NCBI RefSeq assembly: GCF_018614095.1
Contig: NZ_JAGGOY010000068.1
Location: forward strand, 1-46,594
Source of the DNA: Streptomyces sp. ISL-87
Lineage (GTDB): Bacteria; Actinomycetota; Actinomycetes; Streptomycetales; Streptomycetaceae
Reading direction: 5' to 3'
DNA length: 46,594 bases
Below are positions 39,098-46,594 of this stretch, piece after piece; positions within the stretch are counted from its first letter, which is position 1; every line of letters starts with the position of its first letter. Position numbers and translations under genes: made by a program. The notes under the pieces were generated by a model. That model had not been told where the DNA came from and made no database searches. It worked only from the letters and a program-made list of their open reading frames with translations.

Positions 39098-39979
39098 TCA
39101 GGTGTTGATCATGCGAATGACGCCGGGGAAAGCGATGAGGAGCATCACCAGCACCGCCATGAGCGCCCCGGGGGCGGTCATCTTCTCCGAGTTCGCGTTG
39201 GCGTCGGCCGCCTGGGCGGCGAGGAGCTCGGTGCGCAGGTTCCGCGCACGGGAACGGAGGGTGGCGTAGACGGACGCGCCGTCATCGGCGGACTGCCGCA
39301 TGATCGCGGCGAGATCGTCCAACACAGGCAGATCGAGTTCGGCGGTGAGGCGGGCCAGGGATTCCCAGTGCGGCACCTTGTCCACCCGGGAGCGGGCCAA
39401 CGCCCCCCGGATCCGCTGGAACGCCCACCCTTCTCCGACCTGGGCGGCCTGTTCCATGGCCTGCTCGGCCGAGACGTTCCCGGCCCGGCGCAACGCGACC
39501 AGGTCGAGGTAGGCGGCCATGGCGTGCGCGAACTCCGCGCGCGCCCGCTTGGCCTTGTCCCGCAGGGCCAGATCCGGGGCGAACCACAGCACGACACCCG
39601 CAAGCAGCCCGACGATCGCCGGCAGGTACAGCGGCAGGCCGAGGAGCAGCAGCGGGATCGTGGACAGGGGCGGCAGCAGCAGACCCGTGCCCGCCAACGC
39701 GACCTTGGTCAGCAGGAATCGGGCGGGGGTGGCGCCGGTGAGAGCCAGATCCTTGTACGGGATCCGTACGGCCGGCACGTCCGCGAGGCGTTCGAGGAGC
39801 CATTGTCCCCACCGCTCGTCCCGATCGGTCTCCTCGCCGAGCACGGGGGCGGGCGCGGGCTGGTTGAGCCGGCGCAGCGCGGGACCGAGCGCGGGTGCGG
39901 GGCGCAGGACCTCGCGGACCAACAGGGCTCCGCCGGCGCCGATGGCGGCGCCGGCCAGGATCGCGGCGACGGGCGTCAT
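39098..39979 (-). CDS. tadC: TadC-like inner-membrane platform protein
   Basis: 293 aa from ATG 39979, overlapping the tadB stop; the longer frame to 40444 is antisense noise. Membrane helices at the start (AAILAGAAIGAGGALLVREV), the middle (STIPLLLLGLPLYLPAIVGL and LAGVVLWFAPDLALR) and the end (GALMAVLVMLLIAFPGVIRM). The type II secretion F domain holds EFAHAMAAYLDLVALRRAGN and SLARLTAELDLPVLDDLAAI. TadB/TadC pairs form the platform on which the ATPase drives pilin assembly. Confidence 0.88.
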   Translation of the reverse strand: MTPVAAILAGAAIGAGGALLVREVLRPAPALGPALRRLNQPAPAPVLGEETDRDERWGQWLLERLADVPAVRIPYKDLALTGATPARFLLTKVALAGTGLLLPPLSTIPLLLLGLPLYLPAIVGLLAGVVLWFAPDLALRDKAKRARAEFAHAMAAYLDLVALRRAGNVSAEQAMEQAAQVGEGWAFQRIRGALARSRVDKVPHWESLARLTAELDLPVLDDLAAIMRQSADDGASVYATLRSRARNLRTELLAAQAADANANSEKMTAPGALMAVLVMLLIAFPGVIRMINT

Positions 39980-40908
39980 GCCGGCACCTCCTGATTCTCT
40001 TGCCCGGTCTCTTCGATCACGGGGGTGGAGGCGACGGCGCTGCGGGGGTCGGCGATCAGGAAGCGAGGGACGGGCTTGGTGTCGGCGATCTGCCGCATCA
40101 GCGAGAGGACCCCCACGAACGCGGCCGACAGGATCGCCAGCACCAACTGTCCGAGCGCGGTGCCGTACGGGGCGGTGTAGGACGGGACCAGGAAGCCAGC
40201 GCCGATGATGCCCAGGGTGATGATCGTCATCCAACGCATCGTGGTGCGGGGCTTGGCCCGGTCCGCCTCGATCACCCGACGTCGGGCGACCTCCTCGTGG
40301 ACCGACTCGGCGAGATCGTCCAAAGCCTGCGCAAGGCCGGGGCCGCGGTCGGCGGCCGACAGGACCAGAGCAGCCACCACCTTGTCGGCAGTCACGTCGT
40401 TCAGCGCGTCCCCGAACAGGCGCAGGGCGTCCGTGGGCCGCCATCCGACCTGGAGCCGGTCGACCAGGTCACCGACTTCGACGGTGATGTCCTCGGGACA
40501 CCCCTTGCGGGAGATCTGCAACGCCTCATCGAGACCGCGCCCGAGCCGGAGCACGTTCGCCAGACGCTGCGTCCAGTCGCCCAGTGCCTCCAGCTTCCCG
40601 ATCCGGGCGGTCGCCGACTTGGTGGGCGACAGAAGCCAGGGCACGCCGATCACGGCGAGGAACACCATCGCCCCGGCCACGAACACGCCCGTCACCAGCC
40701 ACAACAGCACCCCGGAAACGGCCCCGAGGACCAGCCGCGTACGACGAACCATCCTCTCGTCCCGCGACGTGAGGCTGCGCCCAGCCTGAAGTCGCGCCGC
40801 AACTCCGAGGCCCTTGGGGGCGGTGGTGCCCACGATTCCGGCGACCAGTCCAACCAGTCCACCCGTGAAGGCGAGGCCGGCCAACACCCACATCAGCAGT
40901 ACCGTCAC
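39976..40908 (-). CDS. tadB: TadB-like inner-membrane platform protein
   Basis: 310 aa from GTG 40908 in a GTGA overlap with tadA. Helices at LLMWVLAGLAFTGGLVGLVA, GAVSGVLLWLVTGVFVAGAM and toward the end LGQLVLAILSAAFVGVLSLM. F-domain core: LANVLRLGRGLDEALQISRK, ADKVVAALVLSAADRGPGLA, LDDLAESVHEEVARRRVIEA. Works with TadC as the paired platform under the TadA ATPase. Order tadA-tadB-tadC is the standard Tad arrangement. Confidence 0.88.
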   Translation of the reverse strand: MTVLLMWVLAGLAFTGGLVGLVAGIVGTTAPKGLGVAARLQAGRSLTSRDERMVRRTRLVLGAVSGVLLWLVTGVFVAGAMVFLAVIGVPWLLSPTKSATARIGKLEALGDWTQRLANVLRLGRGLDEALQISRKGCPEDITVEVGDLVDRLQVGWRPTDALRLFGDALNDVTADKVVAALVLSAADRGPGLAQALDDLAESVHEEVARRRVIEADRAKPRTTMRWMTIITLGIIGAGFLVPSYTAPYGTALGQLVLAILSAAFVGVLSLMRQIADTKPVPRFLIADPRSAVASTPVIEETGQENQEVPA

Positions 40909-42491
40909 AACGCGTCCTCCGTGACCAGCAGCGGCAGCGCGGAGCCCCACGCGCCGCTCGGAGCGTTCAGCAGCGACGCGTCGAAGCCGGCTCGACGCAA
41001 GTCGTTGATGCACCGCGGGTGCATGAGCGGGACCGCGCGGTGTTCGCCCCACTCCCGCCGCGGCCCGAAGATCGCGTTCGTTTCCGGGCGGCCGCCCTCG
41101 CCGATCCCGGTCACCTCCAGCACATGGGAGAGGAACCGGTGCCGGTGCCCGCCGATCTTCGTCTCATCGATGGACGACACGAACACGATGAAATCCAACC
41201 CGTTCGCGGCCTGCCGATATGCCAACTGCTCGGACATGTTGGCCTGCGCCAACAAGTACAGCTCGGCGATCCGGTCGAACACCACCGATGGGTGGATGGC
41301 GTGCAGGGTGCACAGGTTGCCGCCCGCACCGTTCGTCATGGCCTGGAGCATCGCCACGATCTCCGGCCCACGGACCTCACCGACCACGATCCGGGTCAGC
41401 GTCATCCGCAGCGCCCGGTACATCAGATCCATGAGCGTGATCTCACCGGCCGCCGTCCCGGCGACCATCTCGCCGTTGGACTCGCGGGCCTCCATCGGCA
41501 CGACCTGCCGGTGATAGCCGTTCTCATGGGCGAAAAGCTCGTACTCGGTCTCCAGCGTCGCGAACCGCTCGTCGGGGTCGACCTCCCTGAGCAGGGCGCG
41601 CAGCAGCGTGGTTTTGCCGGCGGCCTGCCCCCCGACCACCATCACGTTCTTTTCCGCGCGCACACACGCCCGCAGGAACGCCTCCAGCGTGGAATCGAGC
41701 ATGCCGCGGCCGACCAGCTCGGGCAGGTCCGCGTGCCGCATGCTGTGCCGACGGATCGTGACATAGGTGCCAGGAGTCACGTCGATGACCGCCTGCAAAC
41801 GGGACCCGTCGGACAGCCGCAGGGCCAGGAACGGATCCGCAGTGGACAAGCTCCGTTCGTTCTGCCCGGTGGTACGCCGGGCCAGATCCCGCAGGAGCTC
41901 GCGCAGCTCCTCGTCCGAGTCAGCGACCGGCGCCACCCGCACACGACGCCCGTCCGTGAAGTCGAGCCACACATCCGCGTACCCGTTGATGAAAATGTTC
42001 TCCACCAGGACGTTGTCCAGGTGTGCTTGCAGGCGACCGGCCCGGAACTGGAGATCGAACACGCCCTGCGCGATAAACGCGTCCTCAGCCTGACTCGTGG
42101 CCACACCGCGTCTCACCGCCTCGGCATCCGACCACAAGGCCACTTGCTCGTTGATCAGGTGCCGGCCCTGCTGCTCCTGCGCGGCCGTGGACAGACCCGG
42201 CCGGGCCCGCAACAGATCCGTGAGCCGCTCGCCAACCTCCTTCTTGATCAGGCGCACGGCGGCGTAGTCCACCACCATGCCCCCGGCCTGGGCGGCCACC
42301 ACCAGCGCCGACGCAGTCGGGACCGGCGCACCCGGGCCCACGGCCCGCAGCTCGCCCGGCCCGACGCCCGACGGCGCGACCGGTGCCGACGGCACCTGGT
42401 GCACGGGCTGGGCGGCGCGAGGTCCGGACAGACGGGCCTGCAATGTGCCGGCCGTGACTTCGGGGTTGCTGTGTACAGGGTTAGCGCGCAC
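40905..42491 (-). CDS. tadA: TadA/CpaF-type secretion ATPase
   Basis: 528 aa from GTG 42491, overlapping tadZ by 11 bases. After a Pro/Ala-rich head the CpaF core begins near residue 75 (KKEVGERLTDLLRARPG). VLVENIFINGYADVWLDF is the family's N-terminal signature; Walker A is VGGQAAGKTT (about 286-295); ERFATLETEYEL, TLTRIVVGEVRGPEIVAMLQ (Walker B region) and GNLCTLHAIHPSVVFDR (His box) complete a type II/IV secretion ATPase. It powers pilus assembly at the cytoplasmic face. Confidence 0.94.
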   Translation of the reverse strand: MRANPVHSNPEVTAGTLQARLSGPRAAQPVHQVPSAPVAPSGVGPGELRAVGPGAPVPTASALVVAAQAGGMVVDYAAVRLIKKEVGERLTDLLRARPGLSTAAQEQQGRHLINEQVALWSDAEAVRRGVATSQAEDAFIAQGVFDLQFRAGRLQAHLDNVLVENIFINGYADVWLDFTDGRRVRVAPVADSDEELRELLRDLARRTTGQNERSLSTADPFLALRLSDGSRLQAVIDVTPGTYVTIRRHSMRHADLPELVGRGMLDSTLEAFLRACVRAEKNVMVVGGQAAGKTTLLRALLREVDPDERFATLETEYELFAHENGYHRQVVPMEARESNGEMVAGTAAGEITLMDLMYRALRMTLTRIVVGEVRGPEIVAMLQAMTNGAGGNLCTLHAIHPSVVFDRIAELYLLAQANMSEQLAYRQAANGLDFIVFVSSIDETKIGGHRHRFLSHVLEVTGIGEGGRPETNAIFGPRREWGEHRAVPLMHPRCINDLRRAGFDASLLNAPSGAWGSALPLLVTEDAL

Positions 42492-43302
42492 CGCTGACCA
42501 CCCGTCCCGAGCCGGAACCGGGCGGCGGCGGGGCGAGACGCGAGCGGCGGATCGCCACCAGCTCCTGCACCCGCACCGCCGCGGACCGCGCGGAGCGCAT
42601 CAACTCGCCGGACTCGAACCGGCGGGGCTGCTCCGCCCCATCAGACAAGACCTTGGCCTCCTTGGGCCGCCACGGGATCACGGCCGTCACCGTGACCCCC
42701 AGGTTCTTGCGGATCTCCTCCTTGGAGAACGGGCCCTCGTCCACCAGGAGCAACCCGATTTCGGCGCTCCCGCCGAGCTGCTCGCGAAGTGCGTTCAGCC
42801 GTACCTGGGCGCTCTGCAACCCCCGCAGGGTGTTGCGGGCGACCATCAGCACGACGTCGGCTCGCTGCGCCAGCACCGCGGACGCGCCGAACGCCCCTCG
42901 TCGGCCAAGGTCCACCAGGACGTCGTGCCCGTGCGCCTCGATCCCGGCGAACAGTCCGGCAAGGGGCTGCCACACCGGTTCCATCGCGGAGGTGTGGGCG
43001 GGGTCGTAGAGGCCAGGCAGAACCAACCGGTCGCGGGTCTCCGCATCGGTGATGTCCACCAGCTGACGCCAGAACGCTTCCGCCAACTGGCCTTGGCGGG
43101 CGGCGACGGCCAGATTCCGCAGACCGTGGGAGTTGTCCAGGGTGCCCTGCAAAGCACCGGGGAGGATGGCCCCGCCGTCCGGGTCCGCCTCGGCGAGCAC
43201 CACCCGGTGCCCCTCCGGGAGCGGCCACGTCATCAGGAGCGCCATCGCGGCCGTGGTCGCCCCCGGGGCGCCGAGACCACCCGCCAACGCGATGACCGCC
43301 AT
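42481..43302 (-). CDS. tadZ: TadZ/CpaE-like ParA-family ATPase
   Basis: 273 aa. Starts MAVIALAGGLGAPGATTAAM, a deviant Walker A (GAPGATT, no second lysine) as seen in TadZ/CpaE proteins, followed by VVLAEADPDGG (Walker A'-like), DVLVDLGRRG (Walker B-like) and DVVLMVARNTLRGLQSAQ. Proteins of this type position the Tad machine in the cell. It overlaps cpaB by TGATG at 43300-43304 and tadA by 11 bases. Confidence 0.82.
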   Translation of the reverse strand: MAVIALAGGLGAPGATTAAMALLMTWPLPEGHRVVLAEADPDGGAILPGALQGTLDNSHGLRNLAVAARQGQLAEAFWRQLVDITDAETRDRLVLPGLYDPAHTSAMEPVWQPLAGLFAGIEAHGHDVLVDLGRRGAFGASAVLAQRADVVLMVARNTLRGLQSAQVRLNALREQLGGSAEIGLLLVDEGPFSKEEIRKNLGVTVTAVIPWRPKEAKVLSDGAEQPRRFESGELMRSARSAAVRVQELVAIRRSRLAPPPPGSGSGRVVSGAR

Positions 43303-44027
43303 CAGCCGGCCTCCTGCGGAGCGATGATCAGCGCGACGGCGCCGGTCGCGACCCGGGCGGCGAGCGTCGGCCCGTCGCTCGCGGGTACCGCGACGTCGAC
43401 CACGGCAACCCCCGTTGCGGGAGCGGCCAACCCAACTGCAACGACCGTGGCGGGCAGGGTCTTCGGCGCGGCCGGCTCACCGGCCTTGCCTCCACTCGTC
43501 GCCCCCGCGGCGGCCTGGGCCGGGTCGGGGGTCGATACGATCAGCACCTTCTGACCGGGCGCCAGACGGCTCGCGGGAAGCTGCGACGGCTTGAGCGCCA
43601 CGCCGACCAGCTGTTCACCGGCCTTGACCAGCGACACCGAGGTCACCTGGCCCGGCGACAGGAGCGAACCGGCCTTCAGCGCGACGGCGGCCCGCTGCCC
43701 GACAATGCCGGCTTTCCTTGTGACGGGGACCGCCTTGACGGCCGGGTCCAGCGCGAGGGACGCGGGCGCGAGATCGGCATCGGTGATCGCCGCCCCCACC
43801 TGCACATCACGGGCCACCACCAGCACACTCGACCGCTCACCGGACGCGGTGAACAGCAGCGCCCCCGAGAGTCCTCCGGCCGCGATCAACGCGACGGACA
43901 GGGCGATCAGCCCGGGGCGGCGCCGCCGCTGGCGGACGACCCGGGGAGCGGGCGCCGGCTTGTCTGCGGGCCCGCCGGGCCCGGGTACTGGGACGCGGCC
44001 CGCCGCGGGCGTGGTGGTCGTGCTCAC
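43302..44027 (-). CDS. cpaB: CpaB/RcpC-like SAF-domain protein
   Basis: 241 aa from GTG 44027 (GGAGG nine bases upstream). A basic, Pro-rich head (RVVRQRRRRPG) leads into one membrane helix (LIALSVALIAAGGLSGALLF), then the SAF domain: VLVVARDVQVGAAITDADLA and VGQRAAVALKAGSLLSPGQV, followed by strands (GVALKPSQLPASRLAPGQKV). In Tad systems CpaB/RcpC sits at the envelope and helps the outer parts of the machine. The long Ala/Gly/Pro spacer is typical of actinobacteria. Confidence 0.85.
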   Translation of the reverse strand: MSTTTTPAAGRVPVPGPGGPADKPAPAPRVVRQRRRRPGLIALSVALIAAGGLSGALLFTASGERSSVLVVARDVQVGAAITDADLAPASLALDPAVKAVPVTRKAGIVGQRAAVALKAGSLLSPGQVTSVSLVKAGEQLVGVALKPSQLPASRLAPGQKVLIVSTPDPAQAAAGATSGGKAGEPAAPKTLPATVVAVGLAAPATGVAVVDVAVPASDGPTLAARVATGAVALIIAPQEAG

Positions 44028-44090
44028 GTGCTGTGCCTCCAGAAGAGAGGAGAAGGGGAAGGGGGGAGGGGGCTGTGGCCGCCCGGGGTG

Positions 44091-44972
44091 CTACTGGCCC
44101 ACGACCTGGACTTCACCGACCGCGACCGTGAACGTCGACTGCCGGACCTCGGTCAGCTGGCCGGCCTGGCCGCCCCCGGTCACGGCCCAGTCGATGCTCC
44201 ACGTGGCTGTCGCGGTGCCCTGGTACTTGGCACCCGGCCGACCGGCCGACGTCGACCGGTAGAGGTGGCCGCAGTCCGGGGAGGGCGTCATGCCCCGGGC
44301 CGGGGTGTAGGGGGTGCCGGGGCCCGTACAGGTCACGGTCGACCCGTCGCCCATGCTCCAGGCGATGGACGACACCTTGGCCGTCGCCGTCACCGTGACC
44401 CCGCCCGCCGACGCGGACGCGGTGTTTGGCCCCCACGTCGTCGGGCTCTGGCCTACCCAAAGCCACATCGGCACCCCGACCGTGTACCGCCCCTCTGCCC
44501 TCGGGCTCACGATCGCCGGACCCGCCAGCAACATGCTGTCGACGGCCCGCTGGGCGAGGACAGCAGGGTCCACGGCTGGAGCCGGCACATTCTGCGACCA
44601 GAACGCCGCTCCCTGGATGTCGGGTGTGACGGCCCCGTTCTGGCCCGGCTGGTGACAGGGGTTGACGTACACAGCCCCGTTGCCGGGCTCGTGCCCCTCC
44701 CACAGGGCGCTATCTGCCGGGGGCTGTGGCTCCAAAAGCCGGATAGCGCAGTTCTCCGACGGAACCGATTCGCCGCCCCCGCCCCCGCCGCCGCCCGAAG
44801 GGGCAGGCTTCGTACCGCCGCCGCCCGGCTTTGCGGGGATGTCGACGTGTACACAGAAGTACTGGTCGGTACAGCCGCCTGCGCCGACTCCACCGTCCGC
44901 CCGAGCAGCGGGTGTTACGGCGGCGACCAGGACGAGACTGCCGAATACTGCGGCGGCGCTGCCTCTCAGCAT
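44091..44972 (-). CDS. Secreted protein of the Tad operon, 293 aa
   Basis: ATG 44972 overlaps the previous gene (ATGCTGA). Signal peptide MLRGSAAAVFGSLVLVAAVT with PAARA as cleavage site. The mature part has a short Cys-containing head (GGCTDQYFCVHVDIPAK), a Gly/Pro linker, and a beta-rich domain with four further Cys (VNPCHQPG, VTCTGPGTP, SPDCGHLY) and AWSMGDGSTV, an Ig/PKD-like turn. No catalytic motif recognised. Likely a surface or periplasm-side part of the Tad system. Confidence 0.75.
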   Translation of the reverse strand: MLRGSAAAVFGSLVLVAAVTPAARADGGVGAGGCTDQYFCVHVDIPAKPGGGGTKPAPSGGGGGGGGESVPSENCAIRLLEPQPPADSALWEGHEPGNGAVYVNPCHQPGQNGAVTPDIQGAAFWSQNVPAPAVDPAVLAQRAVDSMLLAGPAIVSPRAEGRYTVGVPMWLWVGQSPTTWGPNTASASAGGVTVTATAKVSSIAWSMGDGSTVTCTGPGTPYTPARGMTPSPDCGHLYRSTSAGRPGAKYQGTATATWSIDWAVTGGGQAGQLTEVRQSTFTVAVGEVQVVGQ

Positions 44973-45562
44973 GCCTGGTCCTGGATCTTCTCTTCGAGGA
45001 TCACCCACCCGTCTGGCCACTTCTCGGCGGTCAGCGTGGTGATGTAACGAAGGCGCCGCTCCGCGGGCAGGGCGATCTCCTCGCCGGTCTTCTTGTCGAC
45101 GGGCTTCCACTTCGAGACGTCGGTGCAGCCGGTGATGACGGCCGTCTTCAGCTTCGCGCGCTCCTTGAAGCTGATGGAGGTCCCCGAATACTGCGGGCTG
45201 CCCACGGTGACCTGGCCTGCGTTGCGGAGATTGATAAGGCCACCCTCGATTCGCGCGTAGGCGGATCCGGTGGCCACCTTCTTGAGGTCGGTGCCCTTCG
45301 AGTCCGCCTTCGAGTACGCCGCGGCGATCACGCTCCAGTACCGGTCAGATGCCGCCTGGACCTCTGCCTTGTCAGCTGCCAGCGGATCCGCAGAGGGACT
45401 GGGCGACACGGTGGGAGCGGCCGGCGCGGAGAGGCTGGGAGGCGGGAGTGTGGCCTTCTCCTCCTTCGTGCAGCCGGAGAGCACGACGGTGAGGACGGCG
45501 GCGCTGGCGGTGGCTGCCAGGATCCGGCGGTGTACGGAGGATCGGGTACGGCGTGTGGTCAC
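44966..45562 (-). CDS. Putative lipoprotein, first gene of the Tad operon, 198 aa
   Basis: GTG 45562 opens MTTRRTRSSVHRRILAATAS AAVLTVVLSGC, a signal peptide with lipobox LSGC, so Cys is lipidated. After a Pro/Ser linker comes a domain VQAASDRYWSVIAAAYSKAD and GSAYARIEGGLINLRNAGQV, VITGCTDVSKWKPVDKKTGE, then KWPDGWVILEEKIQDQAC: an NTF2-like layout common in actinobacterial lipoproteins. No ribosome site is strong. It starts the long leftward operon; the promoter should lie right of 45562. Confidence 0.75.
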   Translation of the reverse strand: MTTRRTRSSVHRRILAATASAAVLTVVLSGCTKEEKATLPPPSLSAPAAPTVSPSPSADPLAADKAEVQAASDRYWSVIAAAYSKADSKGTDLKKVATGSAYARIEGGLINLRNAGQVTVGSPQYSGTSISFKERAKLKTAVITGCTDVSKWKPVDKKTGEEIALPAERRLRYITTLTAEKWPDGWVILEEKIQDQAC

Positions 45563-46263
45563 GTTGGTCTCCCCGGTTGTCGCCTGGCCGCGGTGGTCTC
45601 GGGCTGCCCCTGCCCGGCACGCGGCATCGCTGCTGCAACGTCTCTGAGCTGCTGCGGTGCGTTGTATTGGGCACCCTACGACGTCACTGAGCCAGGGCCC
45701 ATGGGGTTCTAGGGACACAGGCAGGCAGTCGGCATGGTTTAGGAGCAAATGTCGTCCAGGCATATGCGGTTGGCTCCCTGTCAGTTTGCGTGTCGCCTCA
45801 GCACATGGGACGTTTCCAGTGCTGGCGGAGTCTCTGGAGACCAGTGTCTGAAAGTAGACGTTGTGGCTGATTCTTTGCGCATGTGACGGTCTGAGGCCCC
45901 ACCGGTGGACCGGGTGAAGATGCCTTCGATCCTTGACGCCGCACATCACCGGTTCACTCACCGGTGACGGCTGCGCAGATCACGATCACGTCGGGGAACA
46001 CACTCACCGGCCCCCGCCGAGGGCCGGGCCGCCGCTTCCGGGCGGGGTCAGAACGGGGGCGGCTCGCCGCTCGGTGTCGGCTCGGGCGGGCCGTTCCGGA
46101 TCCGGCGCGGGGATGCCGGGGACCGAGTGGTGCCGTGGCAGCTCCCGCGGACAGGCCCAGGTGAAGGCGTAGACGTCGTAGTCGACGATCAGCCGGGATC
46201 CACCAGCGTTCTCAGGATGCGGGAAGTCGCGGCACCCTGCGGGCGTCGCTGCGCTGACCGGGA
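45563..46263. other. Gene-free interval upstream of the Tad operon
   Basis: Probably holds the Tad operon promoter. 45700-45880 is less GC-rich than average but shows no clear -35/-10 pair. At about 45948-45964 an inverted ACCGGT-TCACT-ACCGGT pair appears. On the minus strand, 46010-46262 is an open frame without a start (containing GGSRLIVDYDVYAFTWACPR), possibly a gene remnant. Confidence 0.4.
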
Positions 46264-46594
46264 CTAGCTCGTCATCCGGAGCAGGATGGGCGCCACAATG
46301 TTGTCGGCGTCACGCGAACTCATCCAAGCGGCGCGGGCGGCGTTAAGATCTCCAGCGCGCCACTCAAGGACTCCCAGGAAGTTGAGCGCGTCGGTGTCCC
46401 CGTTTTCGGCTCTCTTGCTGAGGGCAGCGCGCGCGCCGGTTTGGGTCCGCCGCGGATCGTCGTCCAGCAAGGCCGCGTATTCACTCGCCCCAGGGTGTCC
46501 TGCCTGGGCCGCCTGCTGCAAGAAGGAGCGGGCTTGGGTCATGTCTCCTTCGACAGCGAGCACAGACCCGAGGGTGACCATGGCGTCCGTGTCG
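46264..46594 (-). CDS. TPR/Sel1-like repeat protein, 3' end only
   Basis: Incomplete: the frame is open through the right edge of the window, so the N-terminus lies outside. The visible 109 residues show helical repeats with the Sel1/TPR rhythm: DTDAMVTLGSVLAVEGDMTQ ARSFLQQAAQAGHPGA-type and AENGDTDALNFLGVLEWRAG DLNAARAAWMSS-type, with conserved Gly-Asp and Ala positions. Such repeats mediate protein contacts; in Streptomyces they often form the C-terminus of larger signalling or defence proteins. Identity of the full protein is unknown. Confidence 0.7.
   Translation of the reverse strand, partial: DTDAMVTLGSVLAVEGDMTQARSFLQQAAQAGHPGASEYAALLDDDPRRTQTGARAALSKRAENGDTDALNFLGVLEWRAGDLNAARAAWMSSRDADNIVAPILLRMTS

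Noticed and set aside
41019..42497. 492-residue plus-strand frame opposite tadA
   Set aside because: The minus strand has Walker motifs and the CpaF signature; the plus frame is His/Arg/Gln-rich noise.
1..46594. tRNA or rRNA genes
   Set aside because: No cloverleaf-like segment, conserved T-loop (GGTTCGAATCC-type) or rRNA sequence was noticed on either strand.

Overview
The window is high-GC actinobacterial DNA that reads as the left arm of a Streptomyces linear plasmid. Its first ~290 bases are a dense run of hairpins of the Streptomyces telomere type, starting almost at the archetypal end sequence. Telomere-linked genes follow: a terminal ttrA-like helicase, a terminal-protein gene (tpg) and a broken second tpg copy. 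Plasmid maintenance genes (a Rep-like initiator with internal iterons, and parA/parB) argue for a plasmid rather than a chromosome end, though an integrated plasmid cannot be excluded. The right edge cuts through a TPR/Sel1-like gene, so the replicon continues beyond the window.

Layout. 1-4.4 kb: telomere, ttrA-like helicase, one unknown gene. 4.65-6.05 kb: an intact ISAs1-family insertion sequence with matching ends and a perfect 10-bp target duplication. 6.4-8.7 kb: an isolated lower-GC gene for a PfkB-like/AAA+ fusion ATPase with a TTA codon. 8.7-16 kb: a decaying accessory zone with small unknown genes, a frameshifted tpg remnant, two coupled winged-helix genes behind clustered palindromes, a lipoprotein, and a two-gene AbiTii/membrane-protein cassette. 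16.1-18.1 kb: Rep-like protein carrying four 23-bp tandem repeats. 18.5-19.8 kb: XRE and GntR/UTRA regulators, the latter beside two near-identical palindromic operators. 19.9-25.8 kb: a tightly overlapping spd-like operon (WhiB-like protein, membrane proteins, micro-ORFs, DUF2637 protein with a frameshift). 25.8-28.1 kb: tpg, then IS630 and IS110 wreckage around a DUF6300-like gene. 28.7-32.7 kb: parA, parB with three identical 15-bp palindromes inside its reading frame, and a second DUF2637 gene. 32.7-33.4 kb: a gene-free block of about twenty TGACCG-type repeats. 33.9-45.6 kb: a long leftward operon for a Tad/Flp pilus (CpaB, TadZ, TadA, TadB, TadC, pilin-like protein, three TadE/G-like pseudopilins, a LysM-BTAD fusion and two exported proteins).

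How it fits together. Rep and iterons would start replication internally, Tpg would patch the telomeres, and ParA/ParB with the intragenic palindromes and perhaps the TGACCG block would segregate the plasmid. The GntR regulator probably represses the WhiB/spd operon. The Tad operon would build a surface pilus or secretion device, but no prepilin peptidase is visible. No relaxase, FtsK-like TraB translocase or Tap gene lies in the window, so conjugation and telomere-recruitment functions are either outside it or absent. The best candidates for undescribed biology are the PfkB-like/AAA+ protein, the AbiTii/membrane pair sharing a motif, the palindromes inside parB, and the TGACCG repeat block. 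All functions are inferred from sequence by eye; no database search was possible.
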